Shown piece by piece: positions 13,196 through 20,822 of a stretch of DNA of 31,152 nucleotides. Numbering within the stretch: the stretch's first letter is position 1; each line of letters begins with the position of its first letter. The translations under genes were made by a program, and so were the position numbers. The notes beneath the pieces were generated by a model. That model was not told the origin of the DNA and did not search any database. It worked only from the letters and a program-made list of their open reading frames with translations. The DNA is from CAXMST01 sp032122625 (lineage in GTDB: Bacteria; Actinomycetota; Thermoleophilia; Solirubrobacterales; 70-9). The stretch lies in assembly GCA_032122625.1 (NCBI GenBank), contig JAQBGG010000073.1:1-31152 (forward strand), in the 5' to 3' direction.

Positions 13196-14590
13196 GTGAC
13201 CGACCACCTGACGCCGCTGGACGCATCCTTCCTCGAGCTCGAGGAAGGCGATCAGTCCTCGCACATGCACGTCGGCTGGGCGATGGCCTTTGAGCCGCTG
13301 CCGGACGGCGGGACCCCCGGCGTCGAGCAGGTTCGCGAGTTGCTCGACTCGCGCCTCTCGCTGTTGCCACGTTTTCGCCGCCGGCTGTCGGAGCCGCGAA
13401 CCGGCGGCCTGAGTTGGCCGACATGGGCGGACGAGGAGGAGTTCGACATCGCCACGCACGTGCGCCACGCGACGCTGCCCGCCCCCGGCGGTGGGGAGGA
13501 GCTGCTCGACTGGCTGGGCGACTTCTATTCGCACCGGCTCGACCGTGCCCACCCCCTGTGGGAGATGACCCTGCTCGACGGCCTGGCCGAGGGTCGCTGG
13601 GCGATCGCGGCGAAGGTGCACCACTGTCTGGTGGACGGCGTCAGCGGCGCATCGGTGACCAGCCTGATCCTCGACACGGAGCCAGACCCGGCCCCGGACT
13701 CTCGCGGGTTGCTGGACGCCTTCGAGCCCCCGTCTGACAACGAGGGCGGGATCCACGGGCCGCTCTCGCTGGTCTCGGAGGGGGCCCGCGCCGGTTTCGA
13801 CCTCGTCCGGCACCCCCGCAAGCTCGGTGAGATGGTCTCGCGCTCTCGCGGGGTAGCCGAGCTGTTGGTCCGCGACGAGTTGCGGGGGGCGCCCCAGAGC
13901 AGCCTCAACGTCCAGATCGGCGCCAGCCGGCGGCTGGCGGAGGTGGCCGCGCCGCTCGAGGAGCTGAAGCTGATCAAGCGGACGCTCGGCGGCACCGTCA
14001 ATGACGTCGTCCTCGCAGCCTCCGCCGGCGGCCTCCGCCGCCTGCTCGCGGCCCGCGGGGAGGAGCCGGATCCGCGCGGGCTGCGGGCGATGGTGCCGGT
14101 CAGCCTGCGGCAGACGACCGAGACCTTGAAGCTCGGCAACCGCGTCAGCTCGCTGTTCGTCGAGCTTCCGGTCGCCGAGCCCGACCCGTTGGAGCGCTAT
14201 CGAAAGACGATTGAGGCTGCCGAGGCCCTGAAGCGAGGCCGGCAGGCGGCCGGCGCGGAGACGCTCGTCGATCTTGCCGGGATCGCTCCGCCCGTCGTGC
14301 ACGCGGCGGTCGCGCGTCTCGCCTACACACCGCGCCTGTTCAACGTGACGATCACCAACGTCCCGGGCCCACAGCTGACGCTCTACGGGCTCGGCGCCCG
14401 GCTCGCCCACATCTTCCCCCTGGTGCCGATCTTTGCCCACCATGCGCTTGGGATCGCCGTCGCGAGCTACGACGGCGAGGTCGTGTTCGGCCTCGCGGCC
14501 GATCGCGCATCCGTCCCGGACCTGGGCGTGCTGGCAGACGGGATCTCGGAGTCGCTGCGTGAGCTGCGTGAGCTGGCAAACGCCGCCTAG
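13196..14590 (+). CDS. WS/DGAT-family O-acyltransferase
   Basis: The 464-aa product is a wax ester synthase/diacylglycerol acyltransferase. The catalytic HHxxxDG motif is exact: HHCLVDG with His142, His143 and Asp147. Family features also seen are the opening LTPLDASFLELEE, the conserved HPLWEMTLLDGL just before the active site, the central GGTVNDVVLAA strand-helix and the NVPGPQLTLYGLG motif near residue 395. Such enzymes esterify acyl-CoA with diacylglycerol or fatty alcohol at lipid-inclusion or membrane surfaces and are expanded in actinobacteria that store neutral lipid. The GTG start has a good ribosome-binding site and starts directly with the conserved N-terminus. It is monocistronic and convergent with the methyltransferase. 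Confidence 0.93.
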   Translation: MTDHLTPLDASFLELEEGDQSSHMHVGWAMAFEPLPDGGTPGVEQVRELLDSRLSLLPRFRRRLSEPRTGGLSWPTWADEEEFDIATHVRHATLPAPGGGEELLDWLGDFYSHRLDRAHPLWEMTLLDGLAEGRWAIAAKVHHCLVDGVSGASVTSLILDTEPDPAPDSRGLLDAFEPPSDNEGGIHGPLSLVSEGARAGFDLVRHPRKLGEMVSRSRGVAELLVRDELRGAPQSSLNVQIGASRRLAEVAAPLEELKLIKRTLGGTVNDVVLAASAGGLRRLLAARGEEPDPRGLRAMVPVSLRQTTETLKLGNRVSSLFVELPVAEPDPLERYRKTIEAAEALKRGRQAAGAETLVDLAGIAPPVVHAAVARLAYTPRLFNVTITNVPGPQLTLYGLGARLAHIFPLVPIFAHHALGIAVASYDGEVVFGLAADRASVPDLGVLADGISESLRELRELANAA

Positions 14591-14592
14591 CA

Positions 14593-14613
14593 CCCCTCGG
14601 ATGTTCACCGGGG
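14593..14613. terminator. Possible hairpin between convergent genes
   Basis: CCC and CGG pair with CCG and GGG around the loop ATGTTCA with one bulge, in the 31-bp gap between the convergent acyltransferase and methyltransferase genes. Weak stem. Confidence 0.3.
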
Positions 14614-14621
14614 CATAGTGC

Positions 14622-15254
14622 CTAGAGTCGCTCCGCGACGACGCAGAGCGAGGGATAGCCGCGCCCGGTACGCGTGCGACGCCGAAGCCTGAAGCCCGCC
14701 GCCTCAATCTCCGCGCTTGGATCAAGCGAGCGGAGTCCTCCCAAGACCCCGCCGAAACGATCGGCGGCGAACTCGAGCGGCATTCGCACGACCCGCTCCG
14801 TGGAAACCCGAGGCGGTGAGATCGTGATCACGCCGAGCAACCCTCCCGGCTCCAGCACCCGCCCCAACTCGGCCAGCACGCGGCCACGCTCCGGTGGCTC
14901 GAGCCAGTGCAGCAGGTAGGCCGCCGACGCCCGGTCAAAACTGCGGTCCGGGAGGGGCAGGTCAGTGGCGTCGGCCTGCAAGAGGCTCCAGCCATCGGGC
15001 AGCGGAGGAGCCTGATCGAGCATCCGCCGGGAGCGATCGACGCCGACGGCGTGCGCCGGCCGGTTGGGAAGAGCCGCCACGGTGCGCAGCATCCCGGCGG
15101 TCCCGGTCCCGACATCGAGCAGGCGGTCCTCCGGGTGGATCTCGAGCGCCGATGCCAGCGAGCTGAGGGCGGCCTTCTCGAGCCGCAGTTGCAGGTCGTA
15201 GAGCCCGGCGAGCGGTGACCAGGGGTCAGGCCCGCCGGATCGCTTGCGGCTCAA
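14622..15254 (-). CDS. SAM-dependent class I methyltransferase
   Basis: The 210-aa product has the Rossmann methyltransferase fold: motif I LLDVGTGTAGMLRT (residues about 45-58), the acidic end of strand 2 as GVDRSRRML, motif II/III QADATDLPLPDRSFD and post-motif LEPGGLLGVI. It resembles UbiE/COG2226-like small-molecule methyltransferases; the substrate is unknown. I chose the TTG at 15254, which overlaps the zinc-finger gene stop as TTGA and follows GCAAGGAAGC; longer frames upstream only shadow that gene. It is the last gene of the sigma factor operon, which suggests its expression or target is tied to the same response. Confidence 0.82.
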   Translation of the reverse strand: MSRKRSGGPDPWSPLAGLYDLQLRLEKAALSSLASALEIHPEDRLLDVGTGTAGMLRTVAALPNRPAHAVGVDRSRRMLDQAPPLPDGWSLLQADATDLPLPDRSFDRASAAYLLHWLEPPERGRVLAELGRVLEPGGLLGVITISPPRVSTERVVRMPLEFAADRFGGVLGGLRSLDPSAEIEAAGFRLRRRTRTGRGYPSLCVVAERL

Positions 15255-15529
15255 GCTTCCTTGCGGAGTCGCTCGATCACGCCACCGGCGAGCTTGCTCT
15301 CGCCGGGCACTTCCGGCTCGTCCGGCTTGGCCCCGATCGCCCGGATGCTCTCCACCGTTCGGCGCAGCGTCGCGAGCACCCGATGGCAATCCGGACAGAG
15401 GCCGACGTGCTCTGCGACCCGCTCGCGCTCTGCTGCCTGCAGCTCACGGTCGAGGTACTGCGAGAGGTGCGCGTGGGTCCAGCGATGCTCGCGCATGAAG
15501 CGAAAACGTTGTGCGGTGCGGCGGATCAA
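15251..15529 (-). CDS. Zinc-finger protein B, putative anti-sigma factor
   Basis: The 92-aa cytoplasmic protein has the putative zinc-finger (zf-HC2/ZAS) pattern of small anti-sigma factors: His in HRW, the helix LSQYLDREL, then AEHVGLCPDC giving His-x3-Cys-x2-Cys. The remainder is a helical tail with no membrane segment, as in soluble RsrA-like redox- or zinc-sensing anti-sigma factors. The TTG start overlaps the sigma factor stop as TTGA and has a strong GAGGAG six to seven bases upstream; an ATG at 15496 is a less likely alternative. Being directly downstream of and coupled to the sigma gene, it is the best candidate for its cognate partner. It shares the HRW...LS.Y...L and HxxxCxxC layout with zinc-finger protein A. 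Confidence 0.85.
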   Translation of the reverse strand: MIRRTAQRFRFMREHRWTHAHLSQYLDRELQAAERERVAEHVGLCPDCHRVLATLRRTVESIRAIGAKPDEPEVPGESKLAGGVIERLRKEA

Positions 15530-16104
15530 ATCTTCTCCTCGAGGAAATACTCGTCGAGTGCGCGCCGAACCGCAAGCCTGCCGCGGTGCAGCCGGCTTTT
15601 GAACGCGGTCTCGGTCAGCTCCATCACCTCGGCGGCCTCGCGGGTCGAGAGTCCCTCGACGTCACGGAGGATGATCGGAGCGCGATAGGGGATCGGCAGC
15701 GAGCGGATCGAGCGCTCGAGCACGTCGCGGAGGTCGCTCTGCTCGAGCCGCACCTGTGGCGCCTCGCTCCAGTCGGGGGCTTCCGGGATCGGGTCATCGT
15801 CGAGCGAGGCGAAGAACTCGGCCGGCGGCCGCCGGCCCATCCGCCGCTTGGCCTCGTTGATGCCGATCCGATAGAGCCAGGTGAAGAACTGCGAGCGACC
15901 CTGAAATCGCCCAATGCTGCGCCAGGCGCGCAGAAACGCCTCCTGGGTGACCTCCTGAGCCTCCTGATCGTCGGCGACGAAGCGGATTACCACCGCGTAG
16001 AGGCGATCGGCGTGGCGCCGGACAAGCTCCTCGAAGGCGTCCCGGTCGCCGTCCCTCGCCCGATCGATCAGCTCGGCCTCCTGCTCTGTCGACGCGGGAC
16101 GCAT
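15526..16104 (-). CDS. RNA polymerase sigma factor, ECF (sigma-70 family group 4)
   Basis: The about 192-aa product has region 2 at residues about 10-85 (DAFEELVRRHADRLYAVVIR; EVTQEAFLRAWRSIGRF; the -10-recognition helix FFTWLYRIGINEAKRR) and region 4 at about 130-185 (SLPIPYRAPIILRDVEGLS, TREAAEVMELTETAFKSRL helix-turn-helix), with no region 1 or 3. This is the ECF layout. The ATG at 16104 begins just before region 2; an ATG at 16143 would add 13 Pro/Arg-rich residues. Neither has a good ribosome-binding site. It is flanked on both sides by zinc-finger genes of the same strand and its stop overlaps the downstream one. Its promoter and regulon cannot be derived here. Confidence 0.93.
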   Translation of the reverse strand: MRPASTEQEAELIDRARDGDRDAFEELVRRHADRLYAVVIRFVADDQEAQEVTQEAFLRAWRSIGRFQGRSQFFTWLYRIGINEAKRRMGRRPPAEFFASLDDDPIPEAPDWSEAPQVRLEQSDLRDVLERSIRSLPIPYRAPIILRDVEGLSTREAAEVMELTETAFKSRLHRGRLAVRRALDEYFLEEKI

Positions 16105-16175
16105 CGGACTAACCCTGACAGGCCTGCCCCGCGGGGGGGACATCAAGGGGACTGGGCCGGTCGGCGACTGGGCGC

Positions 16176-16451
16176 TCAATCCCACTCCTCTATGCGGGCG
16201 CGTACCTGTTCGGCGGTGCGTTCGGCGATCGCGAAGCTCGCCTCCGGTGGCAGGCGGAGCGCGGGCAGCGCCGTGATCAGCGCCTGCAGCGTCCGAATCA
16301 GCTGCGCGCACTCGGGGCAGAGTTCCTCATGGGCCCCGAGGCGCCGCTCCTGACGGTCGGGAAGGTCGCCCTCGATATAGGCGGATAGTCGCGGCTGTGC
16401 CCAGCGGTGATCACGCTCGGCGTTGATCCGTCTCCATGTCGTTGCCCCCAT
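16176..16451 (-). CDS. Zinc-finger protein A, putative anti-sigma factor
   Basis: The 91-aa product starts MGATTWRRINAERDHRW and carries the pattern HRW, LSAYIEGDL, then GAHEELCPEC (His-x3-Cys-x2-Cys), matching protein B and the zf-HC2 anti-sigma family. The C-terminal half is a helix (residues about 50-90) ending in acidic RARIEEWD; there is no membrane segment. It precedes the sigma gene by 71 bp (or 32 bp if sigma begins at 16143), so the order is zinc finger A, sigma, zinc finger B. An ATG further upstream in frame would run into the intergenic palindrome and is unlikely. Whether it binds the same sigma, or another, is open. Confidence 0.8.
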   Translation of the reverse strand: MGATTWRRINAERDHRWAQPRLSAYIEGDLPDRQERRLGAHEELCPECAQLIRTLQALITALPALRLPPEASFAIAERTAEQVRARIEEWD

Positions 16452-16472
16452 GCGACTTTGACCCCGCTGCTC

Positions 16473-16485
16473 CGAATCGGATTCG
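16473..16485. promoter_or_regulatory. Perfect palindrome upstream of the sigma operon
   Basis: CGAATC-G-GATTCG, six-base arms around one central base, 21 nt upstream of the zinc-finger A start and 45 nt from the DUF3179 gene stop. Its size and place fit an operator; no regulator is assigned. Confidence 0.4.
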
Positions 16486-16524
16486 CCCCCGCCTGCGCTC
16501 AGCACAACCCCCGCCCGGCTCGGT

Positions 16525-17712
16525 TCAACCTCTGATGTCGACGTCCTGGATGAACGCCGCGAGCGCGAACCAGAACTGGTCATCGGAGGCGACCTGGACG
16601 AGTCGCTTGCCCTCCAGCGGTCCGCTCAGGGCCCGGCCGGTCGTGTCCCAGATCGACCCCGTCTCACGGTCGCGGGCGCTGCCGGGCTCGTCGCCGGGCT
16701 CGAAGCTCAACTCCCTGCTGTCGACTTCGCGCTCGAACACAGCTGCCGCGCCGACCTCACGGCTGCCGGCGATCTCAGCTGCGTCGAGTGCCGACTTGAC
16801 CGCCGGGTCGAAGAGGACGACCACGGGTGTGCCGTCGATCTCGTCGTTGATCGGAGCCTCCTTGGCAATCGTCGGGAATGGATAGACCACGGCCGACCCC
16901 TCACCGGTCTGGATCGCGGTCACCCGCTCCTTCGGCGGCAGGCGATCATCGGCGTTGCGGCCCAGCAGGAAGGGCTGTGAGTCAGGGTCGTCGTAGCCCG
17001 CGTACGGGTTCGACCCGTAGTCGCGCCCTGAGCCGGTGTCGCGCGAGAGCACCTCGGCCTCCGGGTAGACGCGCTTGACCTCCTCCCAGGAGAGAATCTG
17101 CGAGGGGAGGATCTCGAGTTGAGACCCGGTGAGTTCGCCGACGACCGCCTCCGCGGTCAGCTGCTGCCACCACGACTCCGTCTGGCGGTCGTACATCACC
17201 AAGTCGGAGTTGCGTAGCCGGCCGGTGGTCCCGAAGTCGAGCACGCGGCCATCGAGTTCGCGGCTGAAGGCGACCGTCGAGTTGCACAGTGGGCAGAAAG
17301 TGACGGTCACCGGCTCACCGGCGATCTCGTCGTTGACGATCTCGTGCCAGACGAGGATCTGGATCGGGTAGGCCCTGGCCTGCCCATCGACCTCGAGCAG
17401 CGCCACTGGCTCTCCCGCGTCGAGGAAGGAGTCGGCCTCCTGCACAGAGACCAGTTTGGGATCATCGATCGCCGGGATCCCGTCCTTCGGTGGGCCGCCG
17501 CTCATGAACTCCCCGAGCGGGACGCTGTGCTTGGTGAAGTCGGTCGTGAACTCAGCGCTCGCGCCGGGCAGCTGGTCAGCCGACAGGCCCGCCCCGCCGC
17601 TTGCCTCCTCATCGGAGCCCGCGTTCGAACCACAGGCGGCGAGAACAACGGCAGCGCCAAGCGCAACCGCTGTGGCGGCCAGACCACGCCGTGGGCGTAA
17701 CCGTCTGCTCAT
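16525..17712 (-). CDS. DUF3179-domain lipoprotein
   Basis: The 395-aa precursor starts with an Arg-rich n-region (SRRLRPRRG), a hydrophobic stretch and lipobox LAAC with Cys27, followed by an acidic/Gly linker, so it should be a lipoprotein on the outer face of the membrane. The mature part is the DUF3179 domain: LVWHEIVNDEIAGEPVTVTF (residue block about 128-147), the conserved FCPLCNSTVAF with its Cys pair, DLVMYDRQTESWWQQ, and the later FDPAVKSALDA block. The domain's biochemical role is unknown; the conserved CPLCN motif suggests metal or thiol chemistry. A GTG at 17748 is an alternative start but adds residues before a good signal peptide. It precedes the zinc-finger/sigma operon by 73 bp on the same strand. 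Confidence 0.85.
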   Translation of the reverse strand: MSRRLRPRRGLAATAVALGAAVVLAACGSNAGSDEEASGGAGLSADQLPGASAEFTTDFTKHSVPLGEFMSGGPPKDGIPAIDDPKLVSVQEADSFLDAGEPVALLEVDGQARAYPIQILVWHEIVNDEIAGEPVTVTFCPLCNSTVAFSRELDGRVLDFGTTGRLRNSDLVMYDRQTESWWQQLTAEAVVGELTGSQLEILPSQILSWEEVKRVYPEAEVLSRDTGSGRDYGSNPYAGYDDPDSQPFLLGRNADDRLPPKERVTAIQTGEGSAVVYPFPTIAKEAPINDEIDGTPVVVLFDPAVKSALDAAEIAGSREVGAAAVFEREVDSRELSFEPGDEPGSARDRETGSIWDTTGRALSGPLEGKRLVQVASDDQFWFALAAFIQDVDIRG

Positions 17713-17898
17713 CACGGATTCGACCCACGGCAGCGGCAGGCGGTTCACGCGGGTCGCTGGGCTCCGCGGCGGGTGCGATGAATCGGATCCGGCGTTCTCG
17801 TCTCTAATCCCTCAAGTTCGAGAATCCGCAGCGGTGAAACGTCGTCCCTGTGGTTATCGACGGTAGGTATTCAGGCAATCGACTCAGGAGTGATCAAG

Positions 17899-19314
17899 GT
17901 GGATGCAGAGTTCGATGTGATCGTGATCGGCGCCGGGCCCGCCGGCGAGGTACTGGCCGGCCGGATCGGCGAGCGTGAGCGTAAGACTGTCGCGATCGTC
18001 GAACGGCACCTGGTCGGCGGGGAGTGCTCGTTCTACGCCTGCATGCCGTCGAAGGCACTCCTGCGCCCGGCCGAGCTACTGGCCGAGACTGCCCGGGTTC
18101 CGGGCGCCGCAGAGGCCGTCACCGGTGAGCTCGACGTCGGCGCCGTGCTCGATCGGCGCGATCAGATAATCAGCGACCTCGACGACTCCGGTCAGGTTCC
18201 CTGGCTCGAGGCCCGCAACGTCGCACTGTTTCGCGGCGACGCGCGGCTCGATGGTGAGCGCCGGGTCCGGGTGGGCGACGATCTGCTGACGGCGCGCGAT
18301 GCCGTCGTGATCGCTACAGGGACCGCCGCGATGTTTCCGCCGATCACCGGCCTCGATCAGGTCGGCGCTTGGTCCAATCGTGAGATCACCACCGCCAAGG
18401 AAGTACCGGCCCGGCTGCTGATTCTCGGCGGTGGCGTGGTCGGGGTCGAGATGGCGCAGGCCTGGGCCTCGCTCGGTTCGAAGGTAACCGTCGTCGAGGC
18501 CGAGCCGGGCCTGCTGCCGCGTGAGGAGCCATTCGCCGGTGAGCAGCTCGCCGAGGCGATGGCCGAGCATGGGATCGAGATCCGTACCGGAGCTCGTGCC
18601 ATCGAGGCCGCCCGCGAGGGTGAGGAGATCACGCTGACGCTGGAGGGTGGGGACACGGTCGTAGGCGACCGCCTGCTCGTTGCCGTCGGCCGCAAGCCGC
18701 TGACCGAGGATCTGGGCCTGGAGACCGTGGAGCTCGAAGCCGGCGCCTACATCGAGGTCGACGACCAGCTCCGCGTGGCGGGGCAGCCCTGGCTTTACGC
18801 GATCGGTGACGTCAATGGGCGCTCACTCCTGACCCACTCGGGCAAGTACCAGGCGCGCCTGGCAGCCGACCTGATTCTCGGCGCCGACGCGACCGCGGTC
18901 CACGACGGAGCCGGCGCGCCGCGAGTGATCTTCACCGATCCCCAGGTGGCGGCCGTCGGTCACACGCTGCAGAGCGCCGAGTTCGAGGGATTCGACGTGG
19001 AGGCGATCGATCTCGCGACATCGGCAACGGCGGGCGGCAGCTTCTATGGCCGCAATGCTCCCGGGACCACCAGGTTTGTCGTCGATGTCGACCGCCAGGT
19101 CCTTGTCGGCGTCACCTTCGTCGGCCCTGAGGTCGCGGACATGCTGCAGGCGGCGACGATCGCAGTCGTCGCCGAGGTGCCGCTTTCGACCCTGGCTGAC
19201 GCCGTTGCCCCGTTCCCAACCCGGAGCGAGCTCTGGCTCAAGTTCCTCGAGGCCTATGAGCAGGCCCGACCGGCGGCGGACGTCCACTCCCGCGGGCTCA
19301 GCGTTGCGAGCTGA
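17899..19314 (+). CDS. Pyridine nucleotide-disulfide oxidoreductase (class I flavoprotein)
   Basis: The about 471-aa product has the FAD dinucleotide motif VIVIGAGPAGEVLAG at the N-terminus, the redox disulfide as GGECSFYACMPSK (Cys43-x4-Cys48), the NAD(P) motif LLILGGGVVGVEMAQ, the FAD GD motif YAIGDVNG and a C-terminal dimerisation domain. It is built like dihydrolipoamide dehydrogenase and mercuric reductase, but where lipoamide dehydrogenases have the catalytic HxHPT it reads APFPT, so the active-site His-Glu dyad is broken. It may reduce another disulfide, a quinone or a metal. I chose the GTG at 17899 because AGGAG (17886-17890) is 8 nt upstream; a GTG at 17890 overlaps that site. A thioredoxin-like lipoprotein and CcdA follow on the same strand. 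Confidence 0.88.
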   Translation: MDAEFDVIVIGAGPAGEVLAGRIGERERKTVAIVERHLVGGECSFYACMPSKALLRPAELLAETARVPGAAEAVTGELDVGAVLDRRDQIISDLDDSGQVPWLEARNVALFRGDARLDGERRVRVGDDLLTARDAVVIATGTAAMFPPITGLDQVGAWSNREITTAKEVPARLLILGGGVVGVEMAQAWASLGSKVTVVEAEPGLLPREEPFAGEQLAEAMAEHGIEIRTGARAIEAAREGEEITLTLEGGDTVVGDRLLVAVGRKPLTEDLGLETVELEAGAYIEVDDQLRVAGQPWLYAIGDVNGRSLLTHSGKYQARLAADLILGADATAVHDGAGAPRVIFTDPQVAAVGHTLQSAEFEGFDVEAIDLATSATAGGSFYGRNAPGTTRFVVDVDRQVLVGVTFVGPEVADMLQAATIAVVAEVPLSTLADAVAPFPTRSELWLKFLEAYEQARPAADVHSRGLSVAS

Positions 19315-19464
19315 CCGGCTTTGCTGGGGGCCGGCGGGCGTCGCTGACTAACCTTCAGCGCACTGGCTTGCGACGAAACCGGCGCCACCGGGTCTGAGTC
19401 GATACCGCACCCACGGGAACCCGGGCTGCCGTAGCGCAGATCAGCAAACCTCGAGAGGACGCAG

Positions 19465-20055
19465 ATGAGATCACGCCGGAAGTTGATGTTGGGCATCGTG
19501 CTCGCGGGCGCCGCCCTCGCACTCGCCGCCTGTGGGTCGAGCGGCGATGGGGACTCCGGCGACAGCGCCGGAGCCGTGAGCACCACGGCCGACGCTGCCC
19601 CGCCGGCGAAGGAGAAGGGCGTGCCAAAGGCGCTCGCTGCCAACCGGGCTGAGGCGGGCCAGATCCTCGATGAGGGCTCGCTCGACGCCAAGATCGCCGA
19701 GCTCGAGGGCCATCCGATCGTCGTCAACCAGTGGGCCTCGTGGTGCGAGCCCTGCCGGGCCGAGTTCCCCTACTTCGGTGATTCCGCCAACCAGCACGCC
19801 GGCGAGGTCGCCTTCGTCGGGATCGACATGCAGGACGACCGGGGAGCCGCGGAGGATTTCCTCCAGCAGCTGCCGGTGCCCTACCCGCATGTCGACGATC
19901 CTTCCGCGTCGCAGATCGCCTCACTCGGCGGTGGCGTGGTCTCCCCGACGACGGTCTTCATCGATGCGCAGGGTGAGGTCGTCAGCGTCTTCCAGGGCGC
20001 TTACGCCTCGCGAGATCAGCTCGAGCAGGACATCGAGCGCTACCTCCTCAATTGA
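19465..20055 (+). CDS. TlpA/ResA-like thioredoxin-fold lipoprotein
   Basis: The 196-aa precursor has a basic n-region (RSRRK), a hydrophobic core and lipobox LAAC with Cys23, then a Gly/Ser/Asp-rich linker. The thioredoxin domain (residues about 65-195) has the active site WASWCEPC (Cys94-x2-Cys97) and the cis-Pro strand VSPTTVFIDAQG. The WCxPC form and extracytoplasmic anchoring are those of TlpA/ResA disulfide reductases, which receive electrons from CcdA and reduce exported cysteines, for instance apocytochrome c. AGAGGA stands five bases before the ATG. ccdA starts 17 nt after the stop, so the two form a functional operon. Confidence 0.92.
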   Translation: MRSRRKLMLGIVLAGAALALAACGSSGDGDSGDSAGAVSTTADAAPPAKEKGVPKALAANRAEAGQILDEGSLDAKIAELEGHPIVVNQWASWCEPCRAEFPYFGDSANQHAGEVAFVGIDMQDDRGAAEDFLQQLPVPYPHVDDPSASQIASLGGGVVSPTTVFIDAQGEVVSVFQGAYASRDQLEQDIERYLLN

Positions 20056-20072
20056 GTCACCAGGGCTGAGCG

Positions 20073-20813
20073 ATGCTCGAGATCGGTGGAGTCAGCCTCC
20101 TCACCGCCTTCTTCGCCGGGGCGATCTCGTTCCTCTCGCCGTGCGTGTTGCCGCTGGTGCCTGGGTATCTGTCGGCGGTGACCGGCGTTGCGGCGGCCGA
20201 CCTCGAGGAGGCGAGTTGGCGCAAGGTGGTGCCGCCGTCGCTGACCTTCATCGCCAGTTTCTCGTCGATCTTCATCCTCCTCGGGCTCTCGGCGACGGGC
20301 ATCAGCCAGGTGTTGCGGACCAACCTCCAGACCCTCAACAAGGTCGCGGGCGTATTGATCATCGCGATGGGGATCTTCTTCATCGCGACCCTGTTTCTCA
20401 CCAAGCTCAACGCCGAGTGGCGCGTGGACGCGCTGATGGAACGGGCCGGGAAGGGCGGTCCGATCGTCGCCGGCGCCGCCTTCGCGATCGCCTGGACGCC
20501 CTGCGTCGGCCCGACCCTGGCGGCGATCCTCGGACTCGCCTCGACCTCGGGCTCGGTCTGGCAAGGCGGCGTCATGCTCGCCGTCTACTCCCTCGGCCTG
20601 GCGGTTCCCTTCCTGCTGACGGCAATCGGCTTCACCCGGATGACGACCGCCTTCGCAGTCGTCAAGCGCCACTACAGCCAGATCATGGCTTTCGGCGGAG
20701 CCGTACTCATCGTCATGGGCGTGCTGGTCTTTACCGGCGAGCTCTTCCGCCTCAATATCGAGGCGCAGCAGTGGCTCGACGGCATCGGCCTGAACTTCTT
20801 CAACGACGTCTAG
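20073..20813 (+). CDS. ccdA: CcdA/DsbD-type transmembrane thiol-disulfide electron carrier
   Basis: The 246-aa product is a six-helix membrane protein of the CcdA family. One essential Cys lies in helix 1 (FLSPCVLPLVPGY, Cys24) and the second in helix 4 (AWTPCVGPTLAA, Cys144); the paired P-C-V-x-P motifs are diagnostic. It passes electrons from cytoplasmic thioredoxin across the membrane to an extracytoplasmic thioredoxin-like protein, here almost surely the lipoprotein encoded just upstream. No ResB/ResC cytochrome c synthetase genes are in the window, so the link to cytochrome c maturation is not shown. Its stop is 9 bp from the convergent amine oxidase stop. Confidence 0.93.
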   Translation: MLEIGGVSLLTAFFAGAISFLSPCVLPLVPGYLSAVTGVAAADLEEASWRKVVPPSLTFIASFSSIFILLGLSATGISQVLRTNLQTLNKVAGVLIIAMGIFFIATLFLTKLNAEWRVDALMERAGKGGPIVAGAAFAIAWTPCVGPTLAAILGLASTSGSVWQGGVMLAVYSLGLAVPFLLTAIGFTRMTTAFAVVKRHYSQIMAFGGAVLIVMGVLVFTGELFRLNIEAQQWLDGIGLNFFNDV

Positions 20814-20822
20814 CTCCCTTAG

